Of a DNA stretch of 57,336 nucleotides, positions 1-9,427 are shown piece by piece. The notes below the pieces were generated by a model. That model made no database searches, was not told the DNA's origin, and saw nothing but the letters and a program-made list of their open reading frames with translations. The translations under genes were made by a program, and so were the position numbers. The stretch comes from Sedimentisphaerales bacterium (GTDB lineage Bacteria; Planctomycetota; Phycisphaerae; Sedimentisphaerales; Anaerohalosphaeraceae), in the NCBI GenBank assembly GCA_016926155.1, contig JAFGPC010000017.1, forward strand, positions 1 to 57,336, read 5' to 3'. Position 1 is the stretch's first letter. The number at the start of each line of letters is the position of its first letter.

Positions 1-140
1 GCCGTTTTATTGACTTTTTGCCCGCCGGGACCACTGCTGCGAATAAAGTTCTCCTTCAGATCGTCCTCCTTCAGTCCACATGCTTCCATTCGCTCGTTCA
101 GGGTCTGGGCTTTTTGAGGCGTCACTCCAAAATCCAGCAT
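1..140 (-). CDS. Peptide chain release factor-like (GGQ) protein, partial
   Basis: The reading frame is open to the left window edge, so only about 46 N-terminal residues are visible. They contain IRSSGPGGQKVNKT, the GGQ signature of the RF-1 catalytic domain, in which the glutamine helps hydrolyse peptidyl-tRNA at the ribosome. The GGQ lies near residue 40 of a frame that starts close by, which fits the small codon-independent release-factor-like or rescue proteins better than full RF1/RF2, whose GGQ lies beyond residue 200. The start is the ATG at 140, chosen because the other nearby ATG (151) is out of frame. No strong ribosome binding site is seen. It lies 12 bp after the upstream hydrolase gene on the same strand, so the two are probably co-transcribed. 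The class is fairly secure; the exact subfamily is not. Confidence 0.75.
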   Translation of the reverse strand, partial: MLDFGVTPQKAQTLNERMEACGLKEDDLKENFIRSSGPGGQKVNKT

Positions 141-152
141 AAAATACCATAC

Positions 153-956
153 CTATTCTGCAATGATTACCGTCTCGGATGGCTCTCTAAGCGGCGCAGC
201 AAGCAATGGGAAATCCAGATCCAGTTCCATTTCAGCAAAGGCTCGGCGTGTCTCCTCCAATGCGATGGATGCCCGATTCCTCTGGGAGCTGATATGGCCC
301 AGCATAACCGTTTCAAACGGTCGGATACTTTGTCTCCGGGCCTCGCATAACAGTCGGGCTGTCTCGGGATTGGGCATGTGAAATCGACTGTTTGGATTGT
401 AATATATCTCCAATAGCTCCAGATCGTGGTTGCTCTCGATAAATACGAAATCCGCATCCGCAAGCTGCCTCACTACATCCTGCCACTGACAAAAATCAGT
501 AATCGTTACTACCTTGTACTGGCGATGAGCCGTTTGATAATGAATCACAAATCCAAACGTAGGATACCATGGATGATGTACAACTTCGATCGGCTCAACA
601 ATAAATTGACCAACTGAAAATGCATCTTTATCAAACGTCTGCAGGTTCAATCCGGTAAAATTATTCCCATTGAAATGTTTATCTCGCAATAAAGCGACAC
701 TGCCATTGTGGACATATACCGGTATTCTCATTTCTTCCAGTACACGAAGGGGATAATAACTGATGTGATCACTGTGCACATGGGAGAGCAGGACTGCTTG
801 ATGATCGACAGGATTGTTCATATGCTCTCGAAAGGCTGTCCGGCACCGTTTCATGCTGCCAAAACCGCAATCGATCATAATCCGCGTCTTGTCGCTCCAT
901 AGCACAATACTGTTGCCACTGCTGCTACTGCACAAGCTCTTGAAATACAGACCCAC
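153..956 (-). CDS. Metallo-beta-lactamase-fold hydrolase (YycJ/WalJ-like)
   Basis: A 267-residue protein with no signal peptide, probably cytoplasmic. The metal-binding motif HVHSDH (HxHxDH, residues 59-64) is intact. An N-terminal GNS segment (residues 14-16), a following strand with IDCG, and later ESNHD and GHIS motifs match small single-domain MBL-fold proteins of the YycJ/WalJ group, which are thought to act as phosphodiesterases or nucleases with two metal ions. The substrate cannot be read from sequence. It sits 37 bp after the secreted glycosidase-like gene and 12 bp before the release-factor-like gene, all on the minus strand. An ordinary MBL hydrolase is the alternative. Confidence 0.85.
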   Translation of the reverse strand: MGLYFKSLCSSSSGNSIVLWSDKTRIMIDCGFGSMKRCRTAFREHMNNPVDHQAVLLSHVHSDHISYYPLRVLEEMRIPVYVHNGSVALLRDKHFNGNNFTGLNLQTFDKDAFSVGQFIVEPIEVVHHPWYPTFGFVIHYQTAHRQYKVVTITDFCQWQDVVRQLADADFVFIESNHDLELLEIYYNPNSRFHMPNPETARLLCEARRQSIRPFETVMLGHISSQRNRASIALEETRRAFAEMELDLDFPLLAAPLREPSETVIIAE

Positions 957-993
957 TTACAATCCTTCCACTGGTTATATCCGGACCAACCCG

Positions 994-3231
994 TTATTCA
1001 TTAAATGTCACATCCACCCGTCCCGCAATCCAGGGCAGAGGCAATTGTCCTTTATCGGTTGTAGAGGTAAACCCCTCCGCAGCGACTGCCGTCGCCTTTG
1101 TATCCTCGGGCAACATCAAAACAAATCCTCTGGGAGGTCGGGCGGAATTCCCAAATGACAATGTTGCTCCATTTGAAGTAAGCCGATACTGGAGGTCCAA
1201 TCGCCCATAATGCGTCGGCAGATTCCGTATCTCCATTCCTTCGCCGTTTAAAAGCCATTGTGGATCGACGCCGGCAAATAAAATCAATCGTCCCTGATGC
1301 TCATATACTAAACTGTCCCTTATCAGAAGAAACAACTCCGCGATCGCCCATCCATGGGGCATAGCAACATTGCCATTCCATGTCGTTCGCAGCCGTCCCC
1401 AACCACCTGAACCGCTCTTTCCACCTTCGTCAAACGCATACCAGCCCTGCATCTGTTCATGGTCCAGGTGCAGGCTGATCGTGCCATATCCCGCCTGGCG
1501 ATTACCGGCCAGGAGCCCTTGATGTGCTCGCGCCAAGGCAAAATAGCGCCACTCGGACGGAGTTTGGGCGCCGATATTCTTGCATTGCTCCCATGCCTTG
1601 CCGCTCTGAAAATCATACAGTCGACAAGGCCAGAGAACACAGTAACTTCCATATTCATTTGTCAATCGTTTCCCAAAACGTCCGTCATACTGTTCGAACA
1701 GATCGTTTGCCAATCGTTTGTATTTGTCCACATCTTCACCAAATCCTACGGTTCCGGCCAGAATCGCCATCGACCGAATTCCAGCCAGATCGAATGCCTC
1801 GGTGTATTCTGGATGATGTCCATCGCACCGTCCCGGTTCCAGTTTTCTGCGTTTTTCCTGGGGCACATCTTCGCCAAAAACGAGAGCGTCCATTTGTACC
1901 CAGTGTGGCGGCGGAGTTGTGCGATAATAATGAATCATATTGGCCAGTTTTCGTGCGGAAGGATACACCTCCTTCAGCCAGCTTCGATCATGCGTGAATC
2001 GCCATTGCTGTTCCATCGCCCAAAGGATCTGTCCCGGATTGTCCGCTTCCGGATAGGATCGTCCATTGAAAGGATACGAAAGGAAATAATCGATCGCTTC
2101 GGCGGCTAGTTCATACTGCCCTGCCTTTTGCAAGATATTGGCTACATACACACCGTCCCGATTAAACACATTATAATTCACTACAGCCACATCCGGCGCC
2201 CCTTCGTTCATACTAAGAGTGACATGTCCGATGATTGCTCCAAAGGCTTCTGTCCAGCGCCGGTCGGGAAGTTGCAGATATACCCGACCTGCTATATCCT
2301 CCCAATATCGGCGTGCCTGTACAAACAAGTCGTGGATATCCAACTTGCGGTAAAAGTCCAGTCCGGGATCTGGTTGAAGTTTTCCTCCCATTTCCGGATT
2401 CAGTTGAGCCTGATCAAACTGGGCCCACTTATCTATTCCATCCCACTGGTGTCCTGCCGCCCTTCTTCCGGCCAGAACAGGGCAAAGAAACTCTACCGTT
2501 ACGCCCTGACCAGCCTCGAATCGAAGATCATATTGCAACGCACCTGAACTGTTACCCGTGTTTGACTGAACTTCCATTTCGTCCGGCAAGTCATCCTGAA
2601 AAGCATAGTCACCGATTCGATCTTCTCCGATTACTCCCGCATCAGTCGGGCTTGACAGGCTTACCACAGCCGGATGTCCTTCCACCAGGAGAGCATCTTT
2701 TGCAGAACCGACACCGATCTGATATACATCAAAACCGGCCGGCCCAATAGGTCGGAGAGCTATGTAGAGTTGAATTCGATTGGGCATTTGAGATCGATTC
2801 CTAAGATGGACACGTCCAGCCACAATATGCGTTAGCCCCCCAGGGCAAGATTTAGCCACTTGGCATATTTCAAGTTTCACAGTGGTCTTTCCTGCCTGGA
2901 ATCGAATCCATGGGAGGAGTTTGCCCGCCTCCCCAAGACCTCGTTCACAAACAATCTCCGGCATGGTCGGAGCATAAAGTTTTTTTTGGGATTCGTCGTA
3001 AATCCAGCAGTAAATTCCATAGCTGCCCACACCGGGTGAAAAGCAGCCCTCTGCCTCCACAAAAGTCTTTAGTGTGTCCAGGGTATTGGCCAGACCAATG
3101 GGGATATGCATTTTGCCCACGGGATCGAGACCTTCATTGCTCCAGCTTGCCCCGACGTATAAAAAACACAAACTGATCGATAATACCAGTGCTTTGCATA
3201 TTGGTATGAATTGATGGGAAGAATCATCCAT
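994..3231 (-). CDS. Secreted six-hairpin glycosidase-like protein
   Basis: A 745-residue protein with a hydrophobic N-terminal export signal (about residues 10-32, ending near ASWS), so periplasmic or extracellular. The first 270 residues look beta-rich. From about residue 330 onward, alternating helices with aromatic-rich patches (FNRDGVYVANIL, DNPGQILWAMEQQWRFT, EWRYFALARAHQGLLAG, then a Gly-rich GGWGRLRTTWNGNVAMPHGWA) suggest an (alpha/alpha)6 toroid like those of GH63, GH78, GH95 and similar families. A short beta domain ends the protein. I cannot name the family or assign catalytic acids with confidence. The ATG is preceded by AGGGG at 7-nt spacing. The gene is divergent from the kinase gene across about 290 bp. 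Confidence 0.6.
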   Translation of the reverse strand: MDDSSHQFIPICKALVLSISLCFLYVGASWSNEGLDPVGKMHIPIGLANTLDTLKTFVEAEGCFSPGVGSYGIYCWIYDESQKKLYAPTMPEIVCERGLGEAGKLLPWIRFQAGKTTVKLEICQVAKSCPGGLTHIVAGRVHLRNRSQMPNRIQLYIALRPIGPAGFDVYQIGVGSAKDALLVEGHPAVVSLSSPTDAGVIGEDRIGDYAFQDDLPDEMEVQSNTGNSSGALQYDLRFEAGQGVTVEFLCPVLAGRRAAGHQWDGIDKWAQFDQAQLNPEMGGKLQPDPGLDFYRKLDIHDLFVQARRYWEDIAGRVYLQLPDRRWTEAFGAIIGHVTLSMNEGAPDVAVVNYNVFNRDGVYVANILQKAGQYELAAEAIDYFLSYPFNGRSYPEADNPGQILWAMEQQWRFTHDRSWLKEVYPSARKLANMIHYYRTTPPPHWVQMDALVFGEDVPQEKRRKLEPGRCDGHHPEYTEAFDLAGIRSMAILAGTVGFGEDVDKYKRLANDLFEQYDGRFGKRLTNEYGSYCVLWPCRLYDFQSGKAWEQCKNIGAQTPSEWRYFALARAHQGLLAGNRQAGYGTISLHLDHEQMQGWYAFDEGGKSGSGGWGRLRTTWNGNVAMPHGWAIAELFLLIRDSLVYEHQGRLILFAGVDPQWLLNGEGMEIRNLPTHYGRLDLQYRLTSNGATLSFGNSARPPRGFVLMLPEDTKATAVAAEGFTSTTDKGQLPLPWIAGRVDVTFNE

Positions 3232-3525
3232 GAAATACCCCTGCTTGTTCCCTCAGTCCGCAAAGTACGCCATATCATAACGAAGATTTACAATAGTCGG
3301 TGGTGACGCTGCTGTCAACGCTTTCCGCCTTATAAATTTCCTGGTAATTCCATCAGAATAAAACCGGTTAGTAATTGTCGTGTATGCTCTGGAATACAAT
3401 GAACCAACCTTTATCGGACTGCATGGAGAAGTGTCGAATTACCCATGAAAATAGTATCCTGAAACATGTATTCTGACCGATAAAAACAACTAGATCAGTC
3501 AAGGAAGACGAAAGGAAAACTACAG
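3232..3525. other. Divergent intergenic region
   Basis: This region of almost 300 bp separates the glycosidase-like gene (minus) from the histidine kinase gene (plus), so it must hold both promoters. I see a ribosome binding site (AAAGGA, about 10 nt before the ATG at 3526) but no convincing -35/-10 pair, hairpin or extra gene. Confidence 0.5.
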
Positions 3526-6500
3526 ATGGATCGTTCTCATAAGTCGGCCGCCGAACTCCAAAGAAAAGTAGTCAAATCTCTTGTCGAGCCGTTGCGAAGG
3601 GCCGGTTCCGGTTCTTCTGTTAAACCCAAGGTAATCGAATGCCTTCGTTCTACGCAGCAGGAACTGGACCAAGTGCAGAAAAACTATTCGGCTGTATTTG
3701 ATCTGGCTCCGGTAGGATATATTGCCGTCTATGAAGATAGCGCCGTCAAGGAGATCAATTCTACCGCCGCTTGTATGCTTGGCCATCATCGTCTGGATAT
3801 ATTGGGTAATCCCTTAGTTATCTATGTTCAACCCCAGGGACGAGATACCTTGCGGAAACATTTCCAGAAGGTATTTGCCGGAAACGAAGACACGATCGAA
3901 CTGATTTTTGACCGGAATAACAGCAAGTCCTTTATCGGCAGATTGCATAGCAGTATAATCCAGGATGAATCACCTCATCGATGTTGTTTATGCACTCTTA
4001 CAGATATGAGTGAGAAAATTACCGCCCAGCGACAACTCCATGAACGACAGGATCAGCTTCGGCAAATCGAACAACGAAGCAAAGAACTGGAATATGCTCG
4101 AGCCGAACTGGAAAACGAGGTTCATAAGCGATCGCACGCGCTGGATTTGTCTCAGCAACAGATTGAACAACTCAACGTCGAACTGCAACAACAACATATT
4201 AAGCACAGACAAATCGAATCACAGCTTAAACAACAACAATCCGAACTCGAAATCAGAAAAATACAACAACAAGAAGAACTTGAAAAACTCAAGAAAAAAC
4301 TCAGTCAGAAGGATGATGAATACACACGCCAACTCCAGGACAAAGATAAACAGATCCAAGATAGACAGGAGGCATGCCGTCGTCTGGAAAAAGCATTAGA
4401 TCTGGAACGAAAACGCCTCATTGAAGCAGAAACCAGACAAGCTCATGAATTGCGACAACTCCAGGAAAAACGGGCTCAACAGCAGGTCGAGCAAGAGAAA
4501 GTCCAACAGGAACTTCAGGCTCGCCGTCAACAATCCCTCACAACACAAGACGGACGAACACAGCAATTGCAAGAAACCAACACGGAATTGCAAAAGCGAC
4601 TGGCCGAGATGCGCATCACAGAACAAAAATTACAACGACGTGTCGAGCAATTTCATAAATATGTTCGATTTCGTACACAGCGGCTGAATGAAGCCTCTGC
4701 CCATCTACAACAACTGCAGCGAAGAAATGAACGCCTTAGCAATTGTCTTTCCGATCAGCAAAAGCGGTATTCTATCGGCATACGACAGAAGAGTGAAGAA
4801 TTTGATACCCTGCGATTCGAACTTCACAAAGCAAAGGAACAGCACAAAGGGCAAACTGACCGGCTTCGCCATCAACTTGCCAGACTCACAACCATAGTGC
4901 AAGCCAAAAAAAATCAACTACAAAAGCTCTCGGAGAAAAAGAAGGAACAACGTACAGCCGGACAACAAGTTTTGCATGATCTCCGCGCAGAACGGCGTAA
5001 CCTGGGGCGACGAGTTCGACAGGCCGAAAACCGCATCAAGCAACTCCAAAACAGACTCCACGAACAAACACAATCCAGCCGGAACATGCAACGCCTTCTA
5101 CACGAATCGGAACAAATGCTTGAAACGACATGCCGGCTGGCCCAAATCGGACGATGGACATTAGATTTAACAAATGACCACTTCAGCACTTCACAACAGT
5201 TCCAAAGGCTCTTAGGTCTTAAATCATCCGATGATATATTGGATCTCAATGGTTTTTTACACATCCTCCCCCCTGATGAGCAAAAAAGTGTAAATCGTAT
5301 TTTTCGCGAACCACCCTTTAAACGAAAAAGTTTTCAATTTGAACACCGCGTGGAGACCGGCAACGGCATCCAACGAGTTCTGCTTCACTGTGCCAAGTGC
5401 ATTAAAACCAAAGAGGCTTCTCTTTTGATTGGTGTCTGCCGGGACATAACCGACTGGCGTAACCAAGAGACCAAGATGAAGGAACGGGCCGTTTTACTCG
5501 AACAGTCCGTCATGCAATACAAACAACGAATTGAGACTTTAGAAAAGGAAATCCGGCAACGGGCAATGCAATATCGCACCCTGGAAACCAAGCTTCTTCG
5601 GCAACACGACTCTTTACATGCTCAATTGAAACATACCGAACAGAAGCTTAGAACAAGCATAAATGATTTCCAGACAATCTGTAACCGGCATGAGCAAGAG
5701 GATTCTCAAGCCCGGGAACACATAGAAGCTCTTCGGTCTAATATCAAAGCGAAATCTGAACAACTTGAAGAAAACGAGAAAAAACTGGAAATCCAACAGG
5801 CCAGAATTGAGCAATTACAGAATGACTGGGCATCGCGACAACGGCAATTCGAACATGTCAACGCCGAAAGTGCTCGCCAATTTCGCAGTATTACCGAGGC
5901 GTTGCGTGAACGAGTTTTTCGCCATGCCCGTAAACGTCGAACCATCGAACAGCAACGTGATGAAATGCAGCAGTCACTTGAAGCACTGGGGCAACAGCTT
6001 GCCCAAACCAAGGATCGTTTTGCCAAGCAAATCATGGATCATAAACGCATTCAACAACAACTGACAAACGAGCGACAGGTATTGCAGAAGCAACTCGAAA
6101 GCCACACTCAGGAAATGGAACATCTCAACAGCGAAATGGAAAGACAGCAAAAGGATCATTGTTCCCAAACACAACGCCTTACTGAACAGATTACATCGCT
6201 CCGAACGGAATTACAGATGGCTCTTCAAAGCCGCTCTGACCGGAACGATTCACAGATGAAAGAGCAGATAACCGATCTGCAAATTCTGCTGGCCGAACGA
6301 ACCGACGACCTTGAAAACGTGCTCCAGACCGCTTCCATGGGCCTGCATCAGCCATTGGCCGATCTGGCCCGCTGTGCGGATCGGTTGGAGGAGTTGTGTC
6401 ATCGGCATCATCTCGTCGAATCCCGCCCCACCCTGGAATGCATCTTCGATCGTCTTGGTGAAGCAGGTAATTTCATACAGGCTTTAAGTCAGTTAAGTGA

Positions 6501-6957
6501 CGCTGTTGTCGAGGAATTGGACGAGATCAATGTCAATCTGATTATTGAAGACATTCTAAAAGAGAATACTCATTTCTCTCGAAACAACATTACTTTCCAT
6601 GTCGACAAACTCCCCCCTTGTCGTGCTGACGCTCTGCAGTTGAAAAAAGTCTTTACTCAACTCATTGACAACGCCGTTAAATTCCAAAAGACCGGAACCG
6701 ATCATTGTGTCTGGATTGACGGGCGAACAGAAGGTAGAACCTCCATCTATTGTGTGGAGGACAATGGTATCGGAATGCAGCCGGAAAAACTCGACCACGC
6801 TTTCGGAATGTTCACACAGATCGATCCGGCAAGTACGCCGGGCTGGGGGATCGGGCTGGCCGTTATAAAACGAATTATCGAAAGCCACGGGGGACAAATC
6901 ACTGTCGAAACACAGCCTGACATCGGTTCCAAATTCTTTGTTACCCTGCCTCGGTGA
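3526..6957 (+). CDS. PAS-domain histidine kinase with two giant coiled coils
   Basis: A 1143-residue protein with no membrane segment, so probably a cytoplasmic sensor. Order: PAS 1 (about 50-165, APVGYIAVYEDS core), a Gln/Glu/Lys/Arg-rich coiled coil (about 165-520), PAS 2 (about 525-650, AQIGRWTLD to a C-terminal CRDITDW), a second coiled coil (about 650-930), a HisKA-like helix, and a HATPase_c domain. The ATPase motifs are intact: N-box LIDNAVKF (N1049), G1 box EDNGIGM (about 1078-1084), F-box, and G2 box GWGIGLAV (1106-1113). In the H-box the sequence is SMGLHQPLADL. Aligned on the conserved PL, Met938 lies where the phospho-acceptor His normally is, and His941 lies three residues later. 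No receiver gene adjoins it. Whether it autophosphorylates is open; the domain assignments are secure. Confidence 0.88.
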   Translation: MDRSHKSAAELQRKVVKSLVEPLRRAGSGSSVKPKVIECLRSTQQELDQVQKNYSAVFDLAPVGYIAVYEDSAVKEINSTAACMLGHHRLDILGNPLVIYVQPQGRDTLRKHFQKVFAGNEDTIELIFDRNNSKSFIGRLHSSIIQDESPHRCCLCTLTDMSEKITAQRQLHERQDQLRQIEQRSKELEYARAELENEVHKRSHALDLSQQQIEQLNVELQQQHIKHRQIESQLKQQQSELEIRKIQQQEELEKLKKKLSQKDDEYTRQLQDKDKQIQDRQEACRRLEKALDLERKRLIEAETRQAHELRQLQEKRAQQQVEQEKVQQELQARRQQSLTTQDGRTQQLQETNTELQKRLAEMRITEQKLQRRVEQFHKYVRFRTQRLNEASAHLQQLQRRNERLSNCLSDQQKRYSIGIRQKSEEFDTLRFELHKAKEQHKGQTDRLRHQLARLTTIVQAKKNQLQKLSEKKKEQRTAGQQVLHDLRAERRNLGRRVRQAENRIKQLQNRLHEQTQSSRNMQRLLHESEQMLETTCRLAQIGRWTLDLTNDHFSTSQQFQRLLGLKSSDDILDLNGFLHILPPDEQKSVNRIFREPPFKRKSFQFEHRVETGNGIQRVLLHCAKCIKTKEASLLIGVCRDITDWRNQETKMKERAVLLEQSVMQYKQRIETLEKEIRQRAMQYRTLETKLLRQHDSLHAQLKHTEQKLRTSINDFQTICNRHEQEDSQAREHIEALRSNIKAKSEQLEENEKKLEIQQARIEQLQNDWASRQRQFEHVNAESARQFRSITEALRERVFRHARKRRTIEQQRDEMQQSLEALGQQLAQTKDRFAKQIMDHKRIQQQLTNERQVLQKQLESHTQEMEHLNSEMERQQKDHCSQTQRLTEQITSLRTELQMALQSRSDRNDSQMKEQITDLQILLAERTDDLENVLQTASMGLHQPLADLARCADRLEELCHRHHLVESRPTLECIFDRLGEAGNFIQALSQLSDAVVEELDEINVNLIIEDILKENTHFSRNNITFHVDKLPPCRADALQLKKVFTQLIDNAVKFQKTGTDHCVWIDGRTEGRTSIYCVEDNGIGMQPEKLDHAFGMFTQIDPASTPGWGIGLAVIKRIIESHGGQITVETQPDIGSKFFVTLPR

Positions 6958-6975
6958 TGACACTCCGTGAATGAC

Positions 6976-7929
6976 TCAGGAAAAGGCGTTTCGTAAAACA
7001 GCCAAGCTCTTGGGAATAGCCGTGCGCGGATCTTCCTGACCCTCAAATTCCAGAGAAACATATCCCGAAAATCCATGCTTTTTGAAAATACCTCCGATCC
7101 TCGGATAGTCCAGGTCCAGGGTATACCAAGTCCCCCCACCGTAATACGTCTTGGCCTGAATGAAGACCGTTTTCGGAGCCAGTATTTCCAGCCTGTCGTA
7201 GGGATCTTCAAGGAAATTTCCCGTATCAGCCAGTACTTGCAGCCAGGGAGAGTCGATGGCATTAACGATTCTAAGAACACCTTGCGGTGTCAAGCCCAGG
7301 CCCCAATGGTTTTCCAGCCCTAGTACAACACCGCATTTTTCTGCCGTTGGCAGACATTTCTCAAGACTCTCAATCACCCAGGGGAATGCATCTTCATCGG
7401 TATATCCCGGTAATGATTCCTCAATGCCGCGATTGGCCATCAGTTCGTCAAAACTTTTAGTTGTCCCCCACCGCCCTGTATTTACACGCATACAGGGAAT
7501 GCCCATTTCGTAGGCCAACTCAATACAATGGATCGTCTTGTCAATATTTTCCTGGCGCTTTTCCTGATCCGGTGATACAAATCCCTGATGTGTTGAAAAA
7601 CCGCACAAATCCAGACCATTGATCATCGCCTGTCTTTTCAAGCCCTGTAAATATCCTTTTGATTCATTGGACATTTGAATGTGCAGGATATCCACCCCGT
7701 CAAATCCCATTTCACCGGCCAGTTCGATACAATCTTCCACCGGTATCTTTGAGTCCTCCTTATATCGCCAGAACGAATAGGTAGACACCGCGATGGGATT
7801 AGGGCGTTTTGGGGTGGCAAGTTTGCCTTTCTTTAGTTCAGCCTGACCGTTCCCACAGGAAGAGAGTAACGTTGATGAAGCAACGGCAAAAGTACCTGCC
7901 AGGAACTGTCTTCTTCCTATTTGATCCAT
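6976..7929 (-). CDS. Tat-exported sugar phosphate isomerase/epimerase-like protein
   Basis: A 317-residue protein of the AP-endonuclease-2/xylose-isomerase TIM-barrel family. The N-terminus has a twin-arginine signal (GRRQFLAG) and a lipobox-like LSSC with Cys25, so it is probably exported folded and lipid-anchored. Barrel landmarks are the strand AVSTYSFWR, GVDILHIQ, the metal-ligand-type GLENHWGL, VLADTGNFLEDP and a C-terminal GYVSLEFEGQEDP. The start is the ATG at 7929 (MDQIG), which has AAGGAG 7-8 nt upstream; a GTG seven codons earlier (7950) is less likely. It converges with the kinase gene (18 bp gap). Such proteins often accompany Gfo/Idh oxidoreductases in sugar or inositol-like catabolism, and one lies just upstream. 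The substrate is unknown. Confidence 0.85.
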   Translation of the reverse strand: MDQIGRRQFLAGTFAVASSTLLSSCGNGQAELKKGKLATPKRPNPIAVSTYSFWRYKEDSKIPVEDCIELAGEMGFDGVDILHIQMSNESKGYLQGLKRQAMINGLDLCGFSTHQGFVSPDQEKRQENIDKTIHCIELAYEMGIPCMRVNTGRWGTTKSFDELMANRGIEESLPGYTDEDAFPWVIESLEKCLPTAEKCGVVLGLENHWGLGLTPQGVLRIVNAIDSPWLQVLADTGNFLEDPYDRLEILAPKTVFIQAKTYYGGGTWYTLDLDYPRIGGIFKKHGFSGYVSLEFEGQEDPRTAIPKSLAVLRNAFS

Positions 7930-8049
7930 AGAATTCTCCTTCTCGTCCACACAAATTACCGCTTAAATATCGAAAACGTATTCTCTTTCAAAGGTCGCTT
8001 GATTCCGTTTCCAATGCATACTTTAATTCGTATTTTACTACGGCTGTCA

Positions 8050-8091
8050 GAAAAAGAAAAGGACCAACAGGAGGATTCTCTGTCAGTCCTT
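8050..8091 (-). terminator. Rho-independent terminator of the Gfo/Idh gene
   Basis: Read on the minus strand, a 12-bp stem (AAGGACTGACAG pairing with CTGTTGGTCCTT, two G-U pairs) with a 9-nt loop is followed by TTTTCTTTTT. It lies about 20 bp beyond the stop codon at 8112, so it should end transcription of that gene and separate it from the isomerase gene. Confidence 0.8.
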
Positions 8092-8111
8092 GGATTAAAC
8101 TTAAGGCAAGT

Positions 8112-9284
8112 TTATTTCTTGAATTTGGTCCATTTTTGCTTGCTCTTGGCACTGGCCAGTAAAGTTTCAAGGAACTGCATACCACGCAGTCCATCTTGTA
8201 CTTTCGGAAAGTCATTGACTATTGGATCGACTTTCGTCCGAGTAAGCTTGCAGCGAATTGTATCCGTGAAGTTTCGATAATTGTTGGCAAAGGCTTCAAG
8301 GAAGGCTTCCGGATGTCCCGAAGGTAGTCGGGTGCCACGAGCCGCGGCCGGACTGAGTTTGCCGATATAGTCATTGCCTCGTTTATAAACATGCTCCGGC
8401 TTGCCCATTTCACGAACATACAGATAATTTGGATGCTCCTGATGCCATTCCAGACTGCCTGTTTCACAGTGTACGTAAATCGTAAGATTATTTTCTTCGC
8501 CAACGCTGATCTGACTGGCATGCAAAATACCTTTAGCGCCCCCGGAGAATTTGAGCAGGCAGTTAACGTCATCATCGAGTTTGCGTCCTTTGACGAAGGA
8601 AGTTAAATCGGAACACATATCGGTGATCTTCAGGCCGGTAATGTATTCGGCCAGATTCTCCGCATGGGTGCCGATGTCGCCGCCGCAGCCGGAACCGCCG
8701 CTCTGTTTGGGATCCGTTCGCCACGCCGCCTGCATCTGTCCGGTCTTTTCCAGAGCCGTAGCCAACCAGCCCTGCGGATATTTCACGACAATCTTACGGA
8801 CCTTCCCGTATTTTCCGCTACGGACCATGTCTCTGGCCAGTTTGACCATCGGGTATCCGGTATAATTGTGCATCAGCCCAAAAACGCATTTACTTTTCTT
8901 GACGATTTGCACCAGCGCTTTCGCTTCTGCCACATTAATCGTCATGGGTTTTTCACACATAACGTGAAAACCCGCTTCGAGCAATGCCTTGGCGATGGGA
9001 AAATGCCAATTGTTGGGCGTGGTCACAGCGACAAAATCCACACGTTCACCCACCGGCAGTTTTAATTCCTTCTCGATCATTTCCGTATATGTTCCATAAC
9101 AGCGTTTCTTGTCGAGAATGAGTTCCTTTGCCATTTGTTTGGATTTCCGGGGATTGATGTCGAATGCTCCTCCGACCAGTTCAACTCCGCCATCCATTCG
9201 AGATGCTTTACGATGAACTTCGCCGATAAACGCGCCGGGGCCGCCTCCCACCATTCCCATTTTGAGTGTTCGGTCCAGATTCAT
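8112..9284 (-). CDS. Gfo/Idh/MocA family oxidoreductase
   Basis: A 390-residue NAD(P)-dependent sugar or inositol dehydrogenase-like protein. The Rossmann segment MGMVGGGPGAFIG is at residues 9-21, the family signature CEKPMT (EKP 111-113) is intact, and an IGTHAENLAEY motif in the C-terminal domain supplies the usual histidine. I place the start at the ATG at 9284 (MNLDR) because AAAGGAA precedes it at suitable spacing; the frame is open 14 codons further upstream (to 9326) but with no such site. There is no signal peptide, unlike the second family member at 49538. It is followed by a terminator. Substrate unknown; family secure. Confidence 0.9.
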   Translation of the reverse strand: MNLDRTLKMGMVGGGPGAFIGEVHRKASRMDGGVELVGGAFDINPRKSKQMAKELILDKKRCYGTYTEMIEKELKLPVGERVDFVAVTTPNNWHFPIAKALLEAGFHVMCEKPMTINVAEAKALVQIVKKSKCVFGLMHNYTGYPMVKLARDMVRSGKYGKVRKIVVKYPQGWLATALEKTGQMQAAWRTDPKQSGGSGCGGDIGTHAENLAEYITGLKITDMCSDLTSFVKGRKLDDDVNCLLKFSGGAKGILHASQISVGEENNLTIYVHCETGSLEWHQEHPNYLYVREMGKPEHVYKRGNDYIGKLSPAAARGTRLPSGHPEAFLEAFANNYRNFTDTIRCKLTRTKVDPIVNDFPKVQDGLRGMQFLETLLASAKSKQKWTKFKK

Positions 9285-9427
9285 ACTCGTTCCTTTCATT
9301 CCTTCGAACTGTGTTTTCCCTTCCATTTTTATGGCTCACCGACGCGCTCGCCGGTCGTCCGCTTTCCGGTGATACATAGCCTTTCGAGCCAGCATCCCGC
9401 AGAATATATCCCATTTGCAAAAATGTG

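Noticed and set aside
1459-2109. 216-codon plus-strand open frame
   Set aside because: Antisense to the secreted six-hairpin protein and without protein-like composition.
4200-6300. Low-complexity CAA-rich DNA in the kinase gene as a possible repeat array
   Set aside because: The pattern is codon use for Gln/Glu/Lys in coiled coil; no unit repeats exactly.
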